Assembly: GCF_022967985.1 (NCBI RefSeq)
Contig: NZ_JALJVC010000010.1
Coordinates: forward strand, 43,535 to 107,534
Length of the DNA stretch: 64,000 nt
Reading direction: 5' to 3'
DNA from: Acinetobacter lwoffii
GTDB lineage: Bacteria > Pseudomonadota > Gammaproteobacteria > Pseudomonadales > Moraxellaceae
In this document: positions 46,559-57,041 of the stretch, piece by piece
Position numbering within the stretch: position 1 is the stretch's first letter
Layout: the number at the start of each line of letters is the position of its first letter
Notes under the pieces: model-generated
Databases searched by the model: none
What the model was told of the DNA's origin: nothing
Seen by the model: the letters and a program-made list of their open reading frames with translations, nothing else
Program-made: the position numbers and the translations under genes

Positions 46559-49383
46559 TGAGTAACTGGCTATCTGAATACTCTACTGATGACCAAAAGC
46601 AGGTCGATCAGCTGAATACACCAGGTGTGGCGTTTAAGCCGCTTGAGCAAAAAGAAGAATCTGGCGCACTGTTTAAAGTGGCTGCACCGTTTCGTGGTGC
46701 GGCAGCTGGCTTTGCCAAGGTCGGTGATGCGATTGCTGCACCAGTTGATGCCGTTGTGGATCGTGTTTCATATTCCCTTGATGATGTGGGCAAGGAGGAA
46801 TTTAGCGAGCCGTATTCTGCCTATAAGGAGCGCAAGCAAAAGGCGCGTGATGATCTGGTCTATGAATCGATTGATTATCTGCAAGACAAAGAGAATACCG
46901 GCACAGTCGGCAATATCGCATTCAGTCTGGGCGACTATGCAACACGTGCTGTGGTTGGTAGCGCCGTTGGTGGTATCGCTGGTGCTGCGGCTGTAACCGG
47001 TGGATCTGAGACCAACTATGTCTATGGTGACTTAACCCGTGACGGGGTGGACGAAGAAACCGCTTTAAAAGTCGCTTTGACTGATGGTGCTGTGGCTGCG
47101 GTATCAACTGCATTGCCTATGTCCTATGGTTTTAAAGGCACAGGTGGCGTGATTAAAGATGGCCTACTTTCCGTTGGTGGTGCATCTGGTCTGTCCATTG
47201 GTGGCCAAGCTGTATCCGGTGCAATTCTTGAATCTGAAGGCTACGACAAACAGGCTAAAAAATACGAAGTCACAGCCGAATCAGTCACGACGGATATCTT
47301 GCTGAATACTATGTTTTTCGGTGCAGCACGTGGTGCAGGCAAGTATTTTAATAATCCCGATGTCACACCAGAACAGCAGCAGGCAGCACTGGTTTTAAAT
47401 GAATTGGAGTTTGAGGAAACGCTGACACCAGTAAACCCAGCCGATCCAATCCAGCACAACAACCATTTAAAAAACCTAGATGCATCAGTTGAAGCAATTC
47501 GCATGGGTCGACCGGTAAACGTGGTGCATCCGGTGAAAGGTGAGGATAAACAGAAGCCAGTCAATTACGACACTATGGCCTTACCAACCAATGCCAAAAC
47601 GATTGCACTTAAAGCACAACAGGCCGGGATTCCTCCAAATGTAGCTTTAACCATTGCCCATATTGAAACGGGCGGTTCATTCAGCCATACAGCCAAGAAT
47701 CCAACATCATCCGCACATGGTCTGTTTCAGGTGCTGGATAAGTCGTGGAGTAACTTGGGCGGCGGTGATCGATCCAATATTGATGAGCAGATCCGTATCG
47801 GCTTCAAGCACATGAAGCAGGCAGAAAGCCATATCAAGAAAAGTATTGGCCGTGAGCTGCAACCACATGAGCATTATTTAGGGCATTTACTTGGACCAGG
47901 TGGAGCAAGTGCAGTTTTAAAAGCAGATCCAAATGCAAAGCTGATCGATGTCGTCCGCAAATATGATCCAAAGAATGCCAATGACATTGTGAAAAACAAT
48001 GCCATGGAGGGCATGACAGTCGGGCAGGCTATTGGCAAATGGCGTAATAAGTGGAACAGTCTAAGCGCTCGATATGGTGGTAATGGTACCAGTACTGCAA
48101 TCGGCATGGATGGCTCAAGCTATGACATGGCCTATGAGGTCAAATCACTGGATGAACTGATTGCATCGAATGATCTGGCCTATGGGGTTAATCCGCTTTA
48201 TCCAGCTGAACTGCAACCGCGTGACCGTACCCGGGAAGCATCACGCCAACAGATTGAACGTATGGCCGAGGATCTACGACCTGAGTTGCTTGGCGAATCT
48301 CCAAAGCTATCTGATGGTGCACCGATTATCGGCATGGATAATGTGGTGGAGTCTGGCAACGGTCGTACACTGGCCCTTGCAAAGGCTTATGAATCTGGCC
48401 GTGCTGAAGAATATCGGGCATTCCTGGAGCAATATGCAGCAGAACGCGGCATTGATATTGCCTGGATCAATAATCCTGTTTTAGTCCGAACACGTTTAAC
48501 CGATACAGACCGTACGCAATTCGCAAAACTGGCCAATGAATCCGATGTTGCGCAGTACTCCGCAACCGAACGCGCTGTGAGCGACTCAGATCGTCTGCCT
48601 GATGCTTCTTTGCTGACAATCAATAATGACGGCACAATTAACCTTGATGGATCGATGGACTTTGTGCGCGGCTTTGTAGGCTCATTACCAAAGTCAGAAC
48701 AGGGCACAGTCATTACCGGTGACGGACGTTTAAGCCAGGAAGGAAAGCGCCGTATTGAATCTGCAATCATGCAACGTGCTTATGATGATTCGTCACTGAT
48801 TGGCCGTATGGCTGAGAATCTGGATGATGACAGTAAGACAGTATTGAATGCCTTGCTCCGTGCTGCACCACAATTGGCACAGCTTGATAGCCTGGTGAAA
48901 CAAGGTGGCCGTCATCAAAACACTTTGGCCAAGGATTTGGCTCAGGCAGCGCAAAAGCTCAGTGACCTGAAAGCCAATGGCCAGACCGTACCGGATTATT
49001 TAAATCAGGGTCAGCTCATCGATGATGGACTTTCACCTGGTGCGCGTGACTTCTTAAATGTCTTTGATCAGAACAAACGTAGTGCTAAGGCCATTTCAGA
49101 CAATATTCAAAGTGAGATTGACCGGATCGAGGGTATGGGCGATCCGCGTCAGGGTTCATTGTTTGGTGATGGTCCAGAAGAGTCAGCCGCTTTAGATATC
49201 ATCATGCAGAATCCTGATCAGCAGATTTCTGTTAGCCGTATGCGACCAGATGGGGAAATGGAAGAAATCACAATGACCTTGCGTGAACGACTGGATGAAA
49301 TGCAAGCTGAAGCACGTCAGGCACAAGAAGATACTTTGGCCGCACAGACTGCCATTAGTTGTGCTCTACAGTTTGGGGAATAA
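46558..49383 (+). CDS. Virion protein with lytic transglycosylase and ddrB/ParB-like domains
   Basis: A 941-residue protein. The N-terminal part has Gly/Ala-rich helices (about 125-215) that may cross membranes on ejection. A SLT lytic transglycosylase domain spans about 345-510, with catalytic Glu near residue 370 (IAHIETGGSFSH) and AHGLFQVLDKSW. A ddrB-like ParB-superfamily domain follows at about 520-750 (QQIERMAEDLRPE...VESGNGRTLALAKAY), known from phage polyvalent proteins. It should digest peptidoglycan at entry and carry a second activity into the cell. Starts at the TAATG overlap. Confidence 0.82.
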   Translation: MSNWLSEYSTDDQKQVDQLNTPGVAFKPLEQKEESGALFKVAAPFRGAAAGFAKVGDAIAAPVDAVVDRVSYSLDDVGKEEFSEPYSAYKERKQKARDDLVYESIDYLQDKENTGTVGNIAFSLGDYATRAVVGSAVGGIAGAAAVTGGSETNYVYGDLTRDGVDEETALKVALTDGAVAAVSTALPMSYGFKGTGGVIKDGLLSVGGASGLSIGGQAVSGAILESEGYDKQAKKYEVTAESVTTDILLNTMFFGAARGAGKYFNNPDVTPEQQQAALVLNELEFEETLTPVNPADPIQHNNHLKNLDASVEAIRMGRPVNVVHPVKGEDKQKPVNYDTMALPTNAKTIALKAQQAGIPPNVALTIAHIETGGSFSHTAKNPTSSAHGLFQVLDKSWSNLGGGDRSNIDEQIRIGFKHMKQAESHIKKSIGRELQPHEHYLGHLLGPGGASAVLKADPNAKLIDVVRKYDPKNANDIVKNNAMEGMTVGQAIGKWRNKWNSLSARYGGNGTSTAIGMDGSSYDMAYEVKSLDELIASNDLAYGVNPLYPAELQPRDRTREASRQQIERMAEDLRPELLGESPKLSDGAPIIGMDNVVESGNGRTLALAKAYESGRAEEYRAFLEQYAAERGIDIAWINNPVLVRTRLTDTDRTQFAKLANESDVAQYSATERAVSDSDRLPDASLLTINNDGTINLDGSMDFVRGFVGSLPKSEQGTVITGDGRLSQEGKRRIESAIMQRAYDDSSLIGRMAENLDDDSKTVLNALLRAAPQLAQLDSLVKQGGRHQNTLAKDLAQAAQKLSDLKANGQTVPDYLNQGQLIDDGLSPGARDFLNVFDQNKRSAKAISDNIQSEIDRIEGMGDPRQGSLFGDGPEESAALDIIMQNPDQQISVSRMRPDGEMEEITMTLRERLDEMQAEARQAQEDTLAAQTAISCALQFGE

Positions 49384-49486
49384 TTTTTATTTTTCAAACT
49401 TTAAAGACATGTTTTATTCACTTTATAATTTATATATGGGATAGTTTGAAATTAATTTTCTAAATTTGAATTTTGGAGAGACTTGA

Positions 49487-49747
49487 ATGTCAGTTGCTCA
49501 AAAGTTACATCATTATCTTTGTCATGCCTCTTTCAAAGATAAAAAATCTGGACATGAATTTAATCAAGATATTCGTTTAAATTTTACTATTCCAACGAAT
49601 AAAATTACAAAATCTTTTCTAAAGAATTTCACCCAAGAAATTCAAACTGAAACGCAGAAGAAACACCCTGAAATGGAAATTTATGACGTGTATATTAATT
49701 CAGTTTCTTATCTGGGTGAAATGACAGAAGCAGAGTTTAATTCCTAA
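49487..49747 (+). CDS. Small AT-rich accessory protein, 86 residues
   Basis: A protein opening MSVAQKLHHYLCHASFKDKKSG, with no recognised domain. It is clearly more AT-rich than the virion genes on both sides, is preceded by an AT-rich stretch containing TATAAT near 49420, has a GGAGAG ribosome site, and is followed at once by junction C. It interrupts two virion genes, so it has the marks of a moron. Confidence 0.68.
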   Translation: MSVAQKLHHYLCHASFKDKKSGHEFNQDIRLNFTIPTNKITKSFLKNFTQEIQTETQKKHPEMEIYDVYINSVSYLGEMTEAEFNS

Positions 49748-49752
49748 TTCAT

Positions 49753-49816
49753 ACCCAACAAACCACACTCTTATTAATGCTCAGATGATGAAAATTATCT
49801 GGGCATTTTTATTATG
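49753..49816 (+). promoter_or_regulatory. Hairpin/U-tract/AUG junction C
   Basis: ACCCAACAAACCA at 49753-49765, the stem AATGCTCAGAT/ATCTGGGCATT (49776-49807, one wobble), a T-run and the ATG at 49814, without a ribosome site. Confidence 0.75.
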
Positions 49817-52339
49817 AAAGACCAATGCAAGGCCGCCGTAGCAAAAGCACTCGGCAAGGCCACACTAAACCAGCAAGAAGCAACCGATATTGAAAACCGC
49901 ATTAAAGATGCAATGAAGTCTTTGGCCAAAAAAGATATTCAGAACTGGCGCAATTTATCCGATGCTGAAAAGTTAGTGAAAGCCGGTGAGTTTGTCTCGG
50001 AAGATATTCAGGCACAACTAAAACGAAAACATGCCATTGCAGCACGTGACATTCTGACTCAAAACAAGAACCTTGCCTTGCTAGATCATCCAACATTATC
50101 GGCCAGTGAAGTGGTAGATCGTATGGTGGCACCGCATGGTGATATGTCCGGCATTCAATCGATTGATTCTAAATCCCGCGCGATTGCAGCCATTTACCGT
50201 GGTGAACTGGTGGACTTCTATACCAATGTTAAAGGCGGTTTAGGTGTATTCACCGATGCAGAACTAGTTCAGAAGATCGTACGTGAACGATTCAATGACA
50301 GTACCGGTGATCCGTTGGCCAAGAAGATTTCAGACAAAATGGGTGAAGTCTTTGAAGGCATGCGCGAACGCTTCAACCGTGCCGGCGGTGACATTGGAAA
50401 ACTGGATGATTGGGGACTGCCGCAGACACATAGCTTGGAAAAGATTGTATTAGCCGGCAAACAAGCTTGGGTGCAAAAGGCAGAAGGCTTAATCGACACT
50501 TCAAAATACGCGCATGAGGATGGCACGTACTATTCACAGCAAGAGATCCGCGAACTACTCGAATATTCATTCGATACCCTGAGTAGCAACGGTGCAAATA
50601 AAACTGAAATTGGCCGTCAGTCCTTTGGTGGTAATTCCAAAGTCACCAGCCGTCATTCTGAAAGCCGGGTACTGCATTTTAAAGATGCTGAATCGTGGAT
50701 GGAATATCAGGCTGAGTTCGGTGGCATGCCGTTTGTAGACCTGGTGGAAGCGCATATTAATGGCTTATCTAAAGATATTGCTATGGTTGAAAATCTGGGC
50801 AGTAGTCCTAAAAATGCCATGCGCATATTGATGGATGCAGCAGAGCAAAAGGACTGGTTAAAGGGTTTAGACCAGAACACGACAGGCAAGAGTCGTAAAC
50901 GTGCACAGACCATGTTTGATGAGTTCTCGGGCCAGAATACACCGCAATCCGAAGTACTCGCCAATCTTGGTCTGGCATATCGATCTATGAACGTGGCATC
51001 CATGCTGGGTGGTACCACAATTTCATCCGTCACCGATCAGGCCATGATTGCAAAGACTGCATCGATCCATGGTATTGCCTACCGTAAAACTTTTGGTGAA
51101 TTGATTTCACAGCTCAATCCGAAAAATAAAGAAGATCGGGAGCTGGCGCACAGCCTAGGTCTGGCCACAGAGGAAATGCTTGGCTCTATCGCACGTTGGT
51201 CGGATGATGGATTGACTTCCGTACATGGCAAGTCACAGAAACTGGCACGTGTGTCCAGTGGTATTGCTTCACAAGTTATGCGTATATCTGGCCTGAATGC
51301 ACTCACAGCAGCTTCAAAAGTCGGCTTTACCAAGATGCTTATGCATAAATATGGCACTTTGACCCGCAATAAAGCATGGGCCGATCTGGATGCCATGGAC
51401 CGTGAACTCATAGAAAAAACGGGACTGAATGAACGAGCTTGGGAAGTCATGCGCCTGGCTGATCCGGTGGTGGATCGTAAAGGCAATCAGTTGATGTCTG
51501 CGCGTTCTATCTATGAAATTCCAGATAGTGATTTAACTAGGTTTGGCGACCCACAAAAGGTACGTGACGAAGTAGCCACACAGTTTCAGGCACACTTGCT
51601 GGATGAACAGGGGATGGCCGTAGTTGAAGCCGGATTGCGTGAACGTACATGGATGAGCGCAGGACAGCGAAAAGGAACAGGCATGGGTGAACTTGTGAAG
51701 TCTATGCTTCAGTTTAAGTCATTCCCAGCAGCATTTTTAATGCGCCATGGTTCACGCGCAATGGCGCAGGATGGGGTGAAAGGTAAAGCAGCTTATGGCG
51801 TTTCATTATTTGCCATGACCACATTACTTGGCGCACTGGCTGTGCAGCTTAAAGAGCTAGCCAATGGTAATGACCCTTCTACCATGTGGGATAGTGATGA
51901 TCCACAAAAGGCTATGAATTTCTGGACACGTTCAGCGGTTCAAGGCGGTGGCTTATCCATCCTTGGTGATATTCTGGTGGCGGGTACTGATACTTCAGGG
52001 CGTAGTACCTCAGATTTTATGGTAGGTCCATTGGGGTCAGACGTTAAAGCTGTGCTCGGTTTGACTGTAGGCAACCTGACGCAGTACTACGATGACAAGG
52101 ACACTAATGCATCTAATGAAGCATTCCGCTTACTCAAGAACAAGATCCCTGCACAAAACTTGTGGTACACCAAAGCCGCGACTAATCGCCTAGTCTTTGA
52201 TGAAATTCAGGACATGATTGCCCCAGACTACCGTGAAAAATTATTGCGTAAAGCCGAACGTCAGCACGACCGGACACGCTTCTGGGGTGATGATGTAGGT
52301 GACATTCAGATGCCTGATTTTGAACGTGTCGTGCAGTAA
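49814..52339 (+). CDS. Large internal virion protein (T7 gp16 position)
   Basis: An 841-residue protein. It is helical and charged in the N-terminal half and has a hydrophobic stretch near 660-680 (GVSLFAMTTLLGALAVQL) that could insert in membrane. It lies between the transglycosylase protein and the terminase genes, where podoviruses keep their largest ejection protein. No enzymatic motif was recognised. Its ATG follows junction C. Confidence 0.72.
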   Translation: MKDQCKAAVAKALGKATLNQQEATDIENRIKDAMKSLAKKDIQNWRNLSDAEKLVKAGEFVSEDIQAQLKRKHAIAARDILTQNKNLALLDHPTLSASEVVDRMVAPHGDMSGIQSIDSKSRAIAAIYRGELVDFYTNVKGGLGVFTDAELVQKIVRERFNDSTGDPLAKKISDKMGEVFEGMRERFNRAGGDIGKLDDWGLPQTHSLEKIVLAGKQAWVQKAEGLIDTSKYAHEDGTYYSQQEIRELLEYSFDTLSSNGANKTEIGRQSFGGNSKVTSRHSESRVLHFKDAESWMEYQAEFGGMPFVDLVEAHINGLSKDIAMVENLGSSPKNAMRILMDAAEQKDWLKGLDQNTTGKSRKRAQTMFDEFSGQNTPQSEVLANLGLAYRSMNVASMLGGTTISSVTDQAMIAKTASIHGIAYRKTFGELISQLNPKNKEDRELAHSLGLATEEMLGSIARWSDDGLTSVHGKSQKLARVSSGIASQVMRISGLNALTAASKVGFTKMLMHKYGTLTRNKAWADLDAMDRELIEKTGLNERAWEVMRLADPVVDRKGNQLMSARSIYEIPDSDLTRFGDPQKVRDEVATQFQAHLLDEQGMAVVEAGLRERTWMSAGQRKGTGMGELVKSMLQFKSFPAAFLMRHGSRAMAQDGVKGKAAYGVSLFAMTTLLGALAVQLKELANGNDPSTMWDSDDPQKAMNFWTRSAVQGGGLSILGDILVAGTDTSGRSTSDFMVGPLGSDVKAVLGLTVGNLTQYYDDKDTNASNEAFRLLKNKIPAQNLWYTKAATNRLVFDEIQDMIAPDYREKLLRKAERQHDRTRFWGDDVGDIQMPDFERVVQ

Positions 52340-52367
52340 GTAGGACACCCAATTAAGCTCAACCGAA

Positions 52368-52408
52368 CCCCCTGTATATATGGCTTATATACGGGGGATT
52401 TTTTTATG
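52368..52408 (+). promoter_or_regulatory. Hairpin/U-tract/AUG junction D
   Basis: CCCCCTGTATATA pairs with TATATACGGGGG (one bulge), followed by seven T residues and the ATG at 52406. The upstream C-rich motif is only loosely kept (ACCCAATTAAGCTC). Confidence 0.68.
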
Positions 52409-52714
52409 CGTGATGACCAAGTAGAACGAATCAAATTACTTTCTGAAGAAATTGCAGACGACATGGTCAGTACTGCGGAAGCTGCAATTGATACCAATAT
52501 CGGAACAAAAGTAGGACGTGGGGATAAAGCTTTTTTATATGGCATCGTGAAAAATCAGGCTGGCGTCATGGCGACTCTGCAACGTGTTTTAGATGTGAAG
52601 TCAGGCAAGATTCCGCCGATCAGTGCCACCAAAGAAACTCAGGAGAAATACGAACAGCAACTGATTAAAAAAGCCGAAGAAGCAGCCGCAAAACTTAAAC
52701 AACGCCTTAGCTAA
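52406..52714 (+). CDS. Probable terminase small subunit
   Basis: A 102-residue helical charged protein (SEEIADDMVSTAEAAID, KKAEEAAAKLKQRLS) directly before the large subunit gene, its stop overlapping that start (TAATG). Size and place match T7 gp18. No distinct DNA-binding motif is visible. Confidence 0.72.
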   Translation: MRDDQVERIKLLSEEIADDMVSTAEAAIDTNIGTKVGRGDKAFLYGIVKNQAGVMATLQRVLDVKSGKIPPISATKETQEKYEQQLIKKAEEAAAKLKQRLS

Positions 52715-54402
52715 TGACTAAACCTAAGATTTCATTCTTAGCGTTCTTTCTGCTTTGGGCTGAGCTACAAGGCTGGAAGGTTCCGCTATTTCATGTTCAG
52801 GTCTGTATATTCCTTGAAGATTTCTATCTTAAAGGTCGTACAGGTTTGCTTATGCTGCCGCGTGGGCATTCCAAGTCCAGCATTCTGGACGTATTTAACG
52901 CCTGGGTAATTTACTGCTGGCCACACACACAGATTCTACACCAGGGCACAACCGACTCAGATGCATATAAGTGTTCAAAAGGTACGCGTGATGTCCTCGA
53001 AAAGCATCCACTGTGTATTGATAATCATAATGTCAGCATCCGTCAGGGTGAGATTGAACGCTGGTTTGTAAATGGCACGTTAGATGTTCGATACGGCACT
53101 ATGTTGGCCAAAGGAATTCTTTCAGGTGTAACAGGTCACCGTGCACACTTTATCCAGAATGATGACGTTGAGACACCGCAAACCACGGCCAATCCGGAAC
53201 AACGCGAAAAGCTGCCGAAAAAACTATCTGAGCAGACACACATTGCGATACCAGGTGCAAAGAAGCTTTGGATCGGTACACCACATACCCACGATTCACT
53301 TTATGAAAAAATCAAAAAACAACGAAAGGTAGATAAATTAATTCTCAAAATGTTTGAGCACGAAAAGCGTTTTGAGGATACACAGAAAGGCCAGAAGGTT
53401 TTACTTGATTTTGAGCCGGTTCATGGATTCTCAGGCATTGGCGTTGGTGCAAAGTATCTGCATAAAGGCGAACACTATGAATGCCGAAAGCTAAAAAATG
53501 TCTGGGAAATTACATTCCTTGAATCTAACTATGTTGTGGATTTCTATTCTGAAGGGCTATGGGAAGAACGCTTCACACCTGAAGAAATGGAGTTCCGGCG
53601 CGAAGAATGTAAAACCCTGAACGAATGGGATTCACAGTACCAGATGCATGCCAAGCCGATTGGTGATGTACGTCTAGATCCAGACAAGATTTTGGCTTAT
53701 GACTGTGAGCCGGTGCTGAAACGTGCCAATGGTGAATACTTCATGATGCTAGGGGAACGCCGTATTGTCGGTATGTCCGCTAAGTGGGACCCATCATCAG
53801 GCAAGCTTAAATCAGATATTTCATCCACTGCATTGGTGCTGCATGACGACCTGGGGAACAAGTACTGGCACAGATCCATTGCATTGACCGGTCCCGATAT
53901 TATTACCAATGAAAATGGTGAAATTATTGGTGGTCAGGTATGGCAACTTTGCGATTTGATAGAAGAATTCCATGTACCGAAAATTGTAATTGAGACCAAT
54001 GGTATTGGTGGCTTTGCAGGTTCCTCACTTAAAGCGGCTTTGAAGAAGCGAAAACTTCGTTGTGGCGTGGAAGAACGGCATGCATCCCAGAATAAAAATA
54101 AGCGCATTCTTGAAAGTTTTGAAGGGCCGCTTATGTCCGGTCTACTTTGGGCGCATATCTCTGTCCTTGTGGTAAGAAATCCAGATAACACCGAAGAAGA
54201 TGCACCAGCAGCTAAACAGATGCGTGAATGGAATCCAGCCGTTGCCAACCAACCTGACGATTACATGGACTCAGCAGCAGGTGCAATCGTAGACCAGCCG
54301 GAACGAGTAGGCAAAATACACAGAAATAATGAGGTCAATGAAAGCCCTAATTGGAGGACAAGCGGTGGTGTTGTTGAAGCCACCTTAGATTTTGAAAATT
54401 AA
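52714..54402 (+). CDS. Terminase large subunit
   Basis: A 562-residue DNA-packaging motor. The Walker A-type loop LPRGHSKSS is at about 49-57 and the Walker B region reads HFIQNDDVE near 150. The C-terminal nuclease domain shows acidic residues in KSDISSTALVLHDD, KIVIETNG and DDYMDSAAG. The pattern is of T7 gp19-type terminases. The tailspike gene follows after ten bases. Confidence 0.9.
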   Translation: MTKPKISFLAFFLLWAELQGWKVPLFHVQVCIFLEDFYLKGRTGLLMLPRGHSKSSILDVFNAWVIYCWPHTQILHQGTTDSDAYKCSKGTRDVLEKHPLCIDNHNVSIRQGEIERWFVNGTLDVRYGTMLAKGILSGVTGHRAHFIQNDDVETPQTTANPEQREKLPKKLSEQTHIAIPGAKKLWIGTPHTHDSLYEKIKKQRKVDKLILKMFEHEKRFEDTQKGQKVLLDFEPVHGFSGIGVGAKYLHKGEHYECRKLKNVWEITFLESNYVVDFYSEGLWEERFTPEEMEFRREECKTLNEWDSQYQMHAKPIGDVRLDPDKILAYDCEPVLKRANGEYFMMLGERRIVGMSAKWDPSSGKLKSDISSTALVLHDDLGNKYWHRSIALTGPDIITNENGEIIGGQVWQLCDLIEEFHVPKIVIETNGIGGFAGSSLKAALKKRKLRCGVEERHASQNKNKRILESFEGPLMSGLLWAHISVLVVRNPDNTEEDAPAAKQMREWNPAVANQPDDYMDSAAGAIVDQPERVGKIHRNNEVNESPNWRTSGGVVEATLDFEN

Positions 54403-54412
54403 GGGGCAGATC

Positions 54413-56986
54413 ATGACAGTTCCAGAACAAACGCCGTATATCGAACATACTGGAAATGGTGTCACAACCAGCTTCGCGCTGAAATTCCAGTGTGAATCAA
54501 AAGATCATTTAATTGTGCTGGTGGATGAAATTGAACCACCGATTGCAACGTGGAGTTTAACCGGTGGCAACATAGTATTCACCACTGCACCAGCTTCCGG
54601 TAGCAAAATTATTTTACAGCGAAATACACCATTCAGCCGTACAGTTGATTACCAGTCTTATAACAATTCATTCCGTCCACCTGCTGTAAACAAGGATTTC
54701 GATTGGATCTGGTTAAAGCTTCAGGAGTTAGGGGTAGCGGATTGGATTCTAGGTAATCGCATTGATGCTCTTAAAAACTATGTGGATGATCGAGATGATG
54801 AGCTGCGGGCTTATCTTATGGAGGAGATCCGCAAGCAGGGCGTAGCTTTAGACCAGCTAGATGATTATTACAATTACTTGATGCAGCGATTAGCACAAAT
54901 TGCCGTTGATAAAGGATGGAATGCTTCTTTTGTTGTTTATCATGGTATTTCTCAGAAAAAAATAAATGATGGCTTAGATTCAATCGCAGAAATGTTGGCG
55001 ATTCAAAACCCATTCAACGGCATGCGCGTTTTTGTAAAATCTTACCGCCCTGGTAATGGCGTTGGGTACTTAGGCGAGGCAACCCCGTACAAGGGCGGTA
55101 ACTGCTTTATCTATAAGTCTTCCAGAGCGGCTGAAAACGATGGCGTATTTGTCTTTAACGGTTGGGAGCGATTCCTAGAGTCTGATACTTATTCACCATA
55201 CATGGCAGGCTGCGCATGTGACGGCGTGACCGATGATGCACAGAAGCTTGATAAGCTAAACTACGCATTACAATACAATAAACTGAAAGGGCGCGTGGTA
55301 TTCGATAAAGACATTTTTATCAATAGTGAACTTCCGCGTACCGGAAGCATGACGCATGTGTCTACAGGGATTAAATGTGGTGTCCGGCTTGTTGGTGGGG
55401 TTCATTATGAGATTCAGTCGGGAGTATCAATAAAGATCGGTAGCTATTTTAACAATAGTGAAACTCAGGTTTTCTGTGCTGCGAATCCTAGTAACCCGAG
55501 CGACTGGACAGACTTCTTTCCGCAAGATGATGTCCACCTATTCGGTGCTGGTACGATTGATAGCACTCAAGCTGGAAGCATGGCATCGCAACATTACAAT
55601 AACCGTTACTTGGTGTTTTTGGGCGGCTGTACCAACTTCCATATGTATGGTTTGACAACTGTTGGTGGTGATTACGGCAATATTGTTGTGGGTCGAAACA
55701 AAGCTAAAGGGATTCGTTTTTACAACAACCACGTTAAAGACACAACAGTCACCGCTTCAAGCAGCCACGACCATAGTTCGATCTGGACCACCGCTCCGGA
55801 CTGTAAAGTCTACAATAATAGATTTACAGACTCATCACCAAAAGCACAGATTCAAATGTGCGCTTTTGAGTCGCATGGTAATGAGCACTATTTCTATAAC
55901 AACACCGTGGACGGTTTTCTTGTGTCCGTTCTGCAATGTGCCTACGGCTGGGATCTTACAAACCAACCCACCAAAAATAATATGTTCGTCTACGGCAACA
56001 ACTCTAGATCATGGTACTTCATGCAACTGTGGTACAAAGGCGGAGCTTTCCAGCCTTATGGCTTTATGGATACCTTTGATAACGTGCATACAGCTATGCC
56101 ATACATATCAAGAGATGCACTAATAGCAGCAGGCGTTAAAGCCAGTATTGTGGATATGCGTAAACTTTTAAAGCGTGCATTTTTGTCAACGAATAATGCT
56201 ATTGCCAAAGACTACGAGATGACTGTGCAGAAGGCACTCCAGTTTCATGATAACAAGTTCTTTGCTAGTTTTAGCCCTGAGTTGGAAGAGCAGTTTTATG
56301 ATATGGAAATCCTGATGAATGAAGGTATTCATATATTTGACAACTACATGAAGACACCTAAGTTATTCACTATCAAGAACCAGTTTACGCATTTGGGTGT
56401 GGACTTCCCGCATGTAATTAAAAACTACATCTGGAAGAACAACACGGTTGATTACTCTGGTGCAATGTCCACAAAGCCAATACTTGAGTTAAATGTACAT
56501 CGCCTCAATGGATGTACCTTCGAGAACCATATTGGGCAAACCTATCCAACTGGTTTGCCTTCACGCACAGGCGGTTCTTTCAGTGTTGTTGACCCTGATA
56601 ACTCGAAAGGGAATAAACTATCTTTCACGTTCGATGGTCAAACTAACATCACTGCTGGTATCTCAGGATTCGGGTCTATCACTAACGCCCCATTTTTTGC
56701 TAATAACAAGATTATCGTTGATCAAAAGTTGACTTGTTATTTGAAGCCACTGAACAGTGATCCGAAGCGCGCACAGTTTTACTGCACCGATGGGAATAGA
56801 AACTTTTCAGGTATTGAGGTGATGTCCTATCCGGCGGCGGCTTTTGGTAGCTTCCCAATGCCGGCGAAGTTGTTTAACTCTTCGGCGCATACCGACCGTT
56901 TTATCGGTGTGTCTTTCGATTTTAGCGACACGAATACAGATACCACCACAAAGAGTGGATCAGTGTTTGCAAGGCTATTTAACTAA
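54413..56986 (+). CDS. Tailspike with T7-type N-terminal anchor, putative depolymerase
   Basis: An 857-residue protein. Residues 1-130 (YIEHTGNGVTTSFALKFQCESKDHLIV...FDWIWLKLQELGV) form the T7 tail-fibre anchor. A helix follows, then a region of Gly/Asn/Asp-rich repeats (about 260-640) typical of a right-handed beta-helix, as in capsule or LPS depolymerases. The C-terminal part would be the trimer cap. It recognises and probably cleaves the host surface glycan. The ATG at 54413 has an AAGGGGC site. Confidence 0.82.
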   Translation: MTVPEQTPYIEHTGNGVTTSFALKFQCESKDHLIVLVDEIEPPIATWSLTGGNIVFTTAPASGSKIILQRNTPFSRTVDYQSYNNSFRPPAVNKDFDWIWLKLQELGVADWILGNRIDALKNYVDDRDDELRAYLMEEIRKQGVALDQLDDYYNYLMQRLAQIAVDKGWNASFVVYHGISQKKINDGLDSIAEMLAIQNPFNGMRVFVKSYRPGNGVGYLGEATPYKGGNCFIYKSSRAAENDGVFVFNGWERFLESDTYSPYMAGCACDGVTDDAQKLDKLNYALQYNKLKGRVVFDKDIFINSELPRTGSMTHVSTGIKCGVRLVGGVHYEIQSGVSIKIGSYFNNSETQVFCAANPSNPSDWTDFFPQDDVHLFGAGTIDSTQAGSMASQHYNNRYLVFLGGCTNFHMYGLTTVGGDYGNIVVGRNKAKGIRFYNNHVKDTTVTASSSHDHSSIWTTAPDCKVYNNRFTDSSPKAQIQMCAFESHGNEHYFYNNTVDGFLVSVLQCAYGWDLTNQPTKNNMFVYGNNSRSWYFMQLWYKGGAFQPYGFMDTFDNVHTAMPYISRDALIAAGVKASIVDMRKLLKRAFLSTNNAIAKDYEMTVQKALQFHDNKFFASFSPELEEQFYDMEILMNEGIHIFDNYMKTPKLFTIKNQFTHLGVDFPHVIKNYIWKNNTVDYSGAMSTKPILELNVHRLNGCTFENHIGQTYPTGLPSRTGGSFSVVDPDNSKGNKLSFTFDGQTNITAGISGFGSITNAPFFANNKIIVDQKLTCYLKPLNSDPKRAQFYCTDGNRNFSGIEVMSYPAAAFGSFPMPAKLFNSSAHTDRFIGVSFDFSDTNTDTTTKSGSVFARLFN

Positions 56987-56990
56987 ATAG

Positions 56991-57012
56991 AAAGCCCTTC
57001 GGGGCTTTTTAT
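56991..57012 (+). terminator. Terminator after the tailspike gene
   Basis: The stem AAAGCCC/GGGCTTT with a TTCG tetraloop and a T-run is a strong Rho-independent terminator. Confidence 0.88.
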
Positions 57013-57041
57013 CAAAAATAACCATGTCTCAGTTTTTTAAT

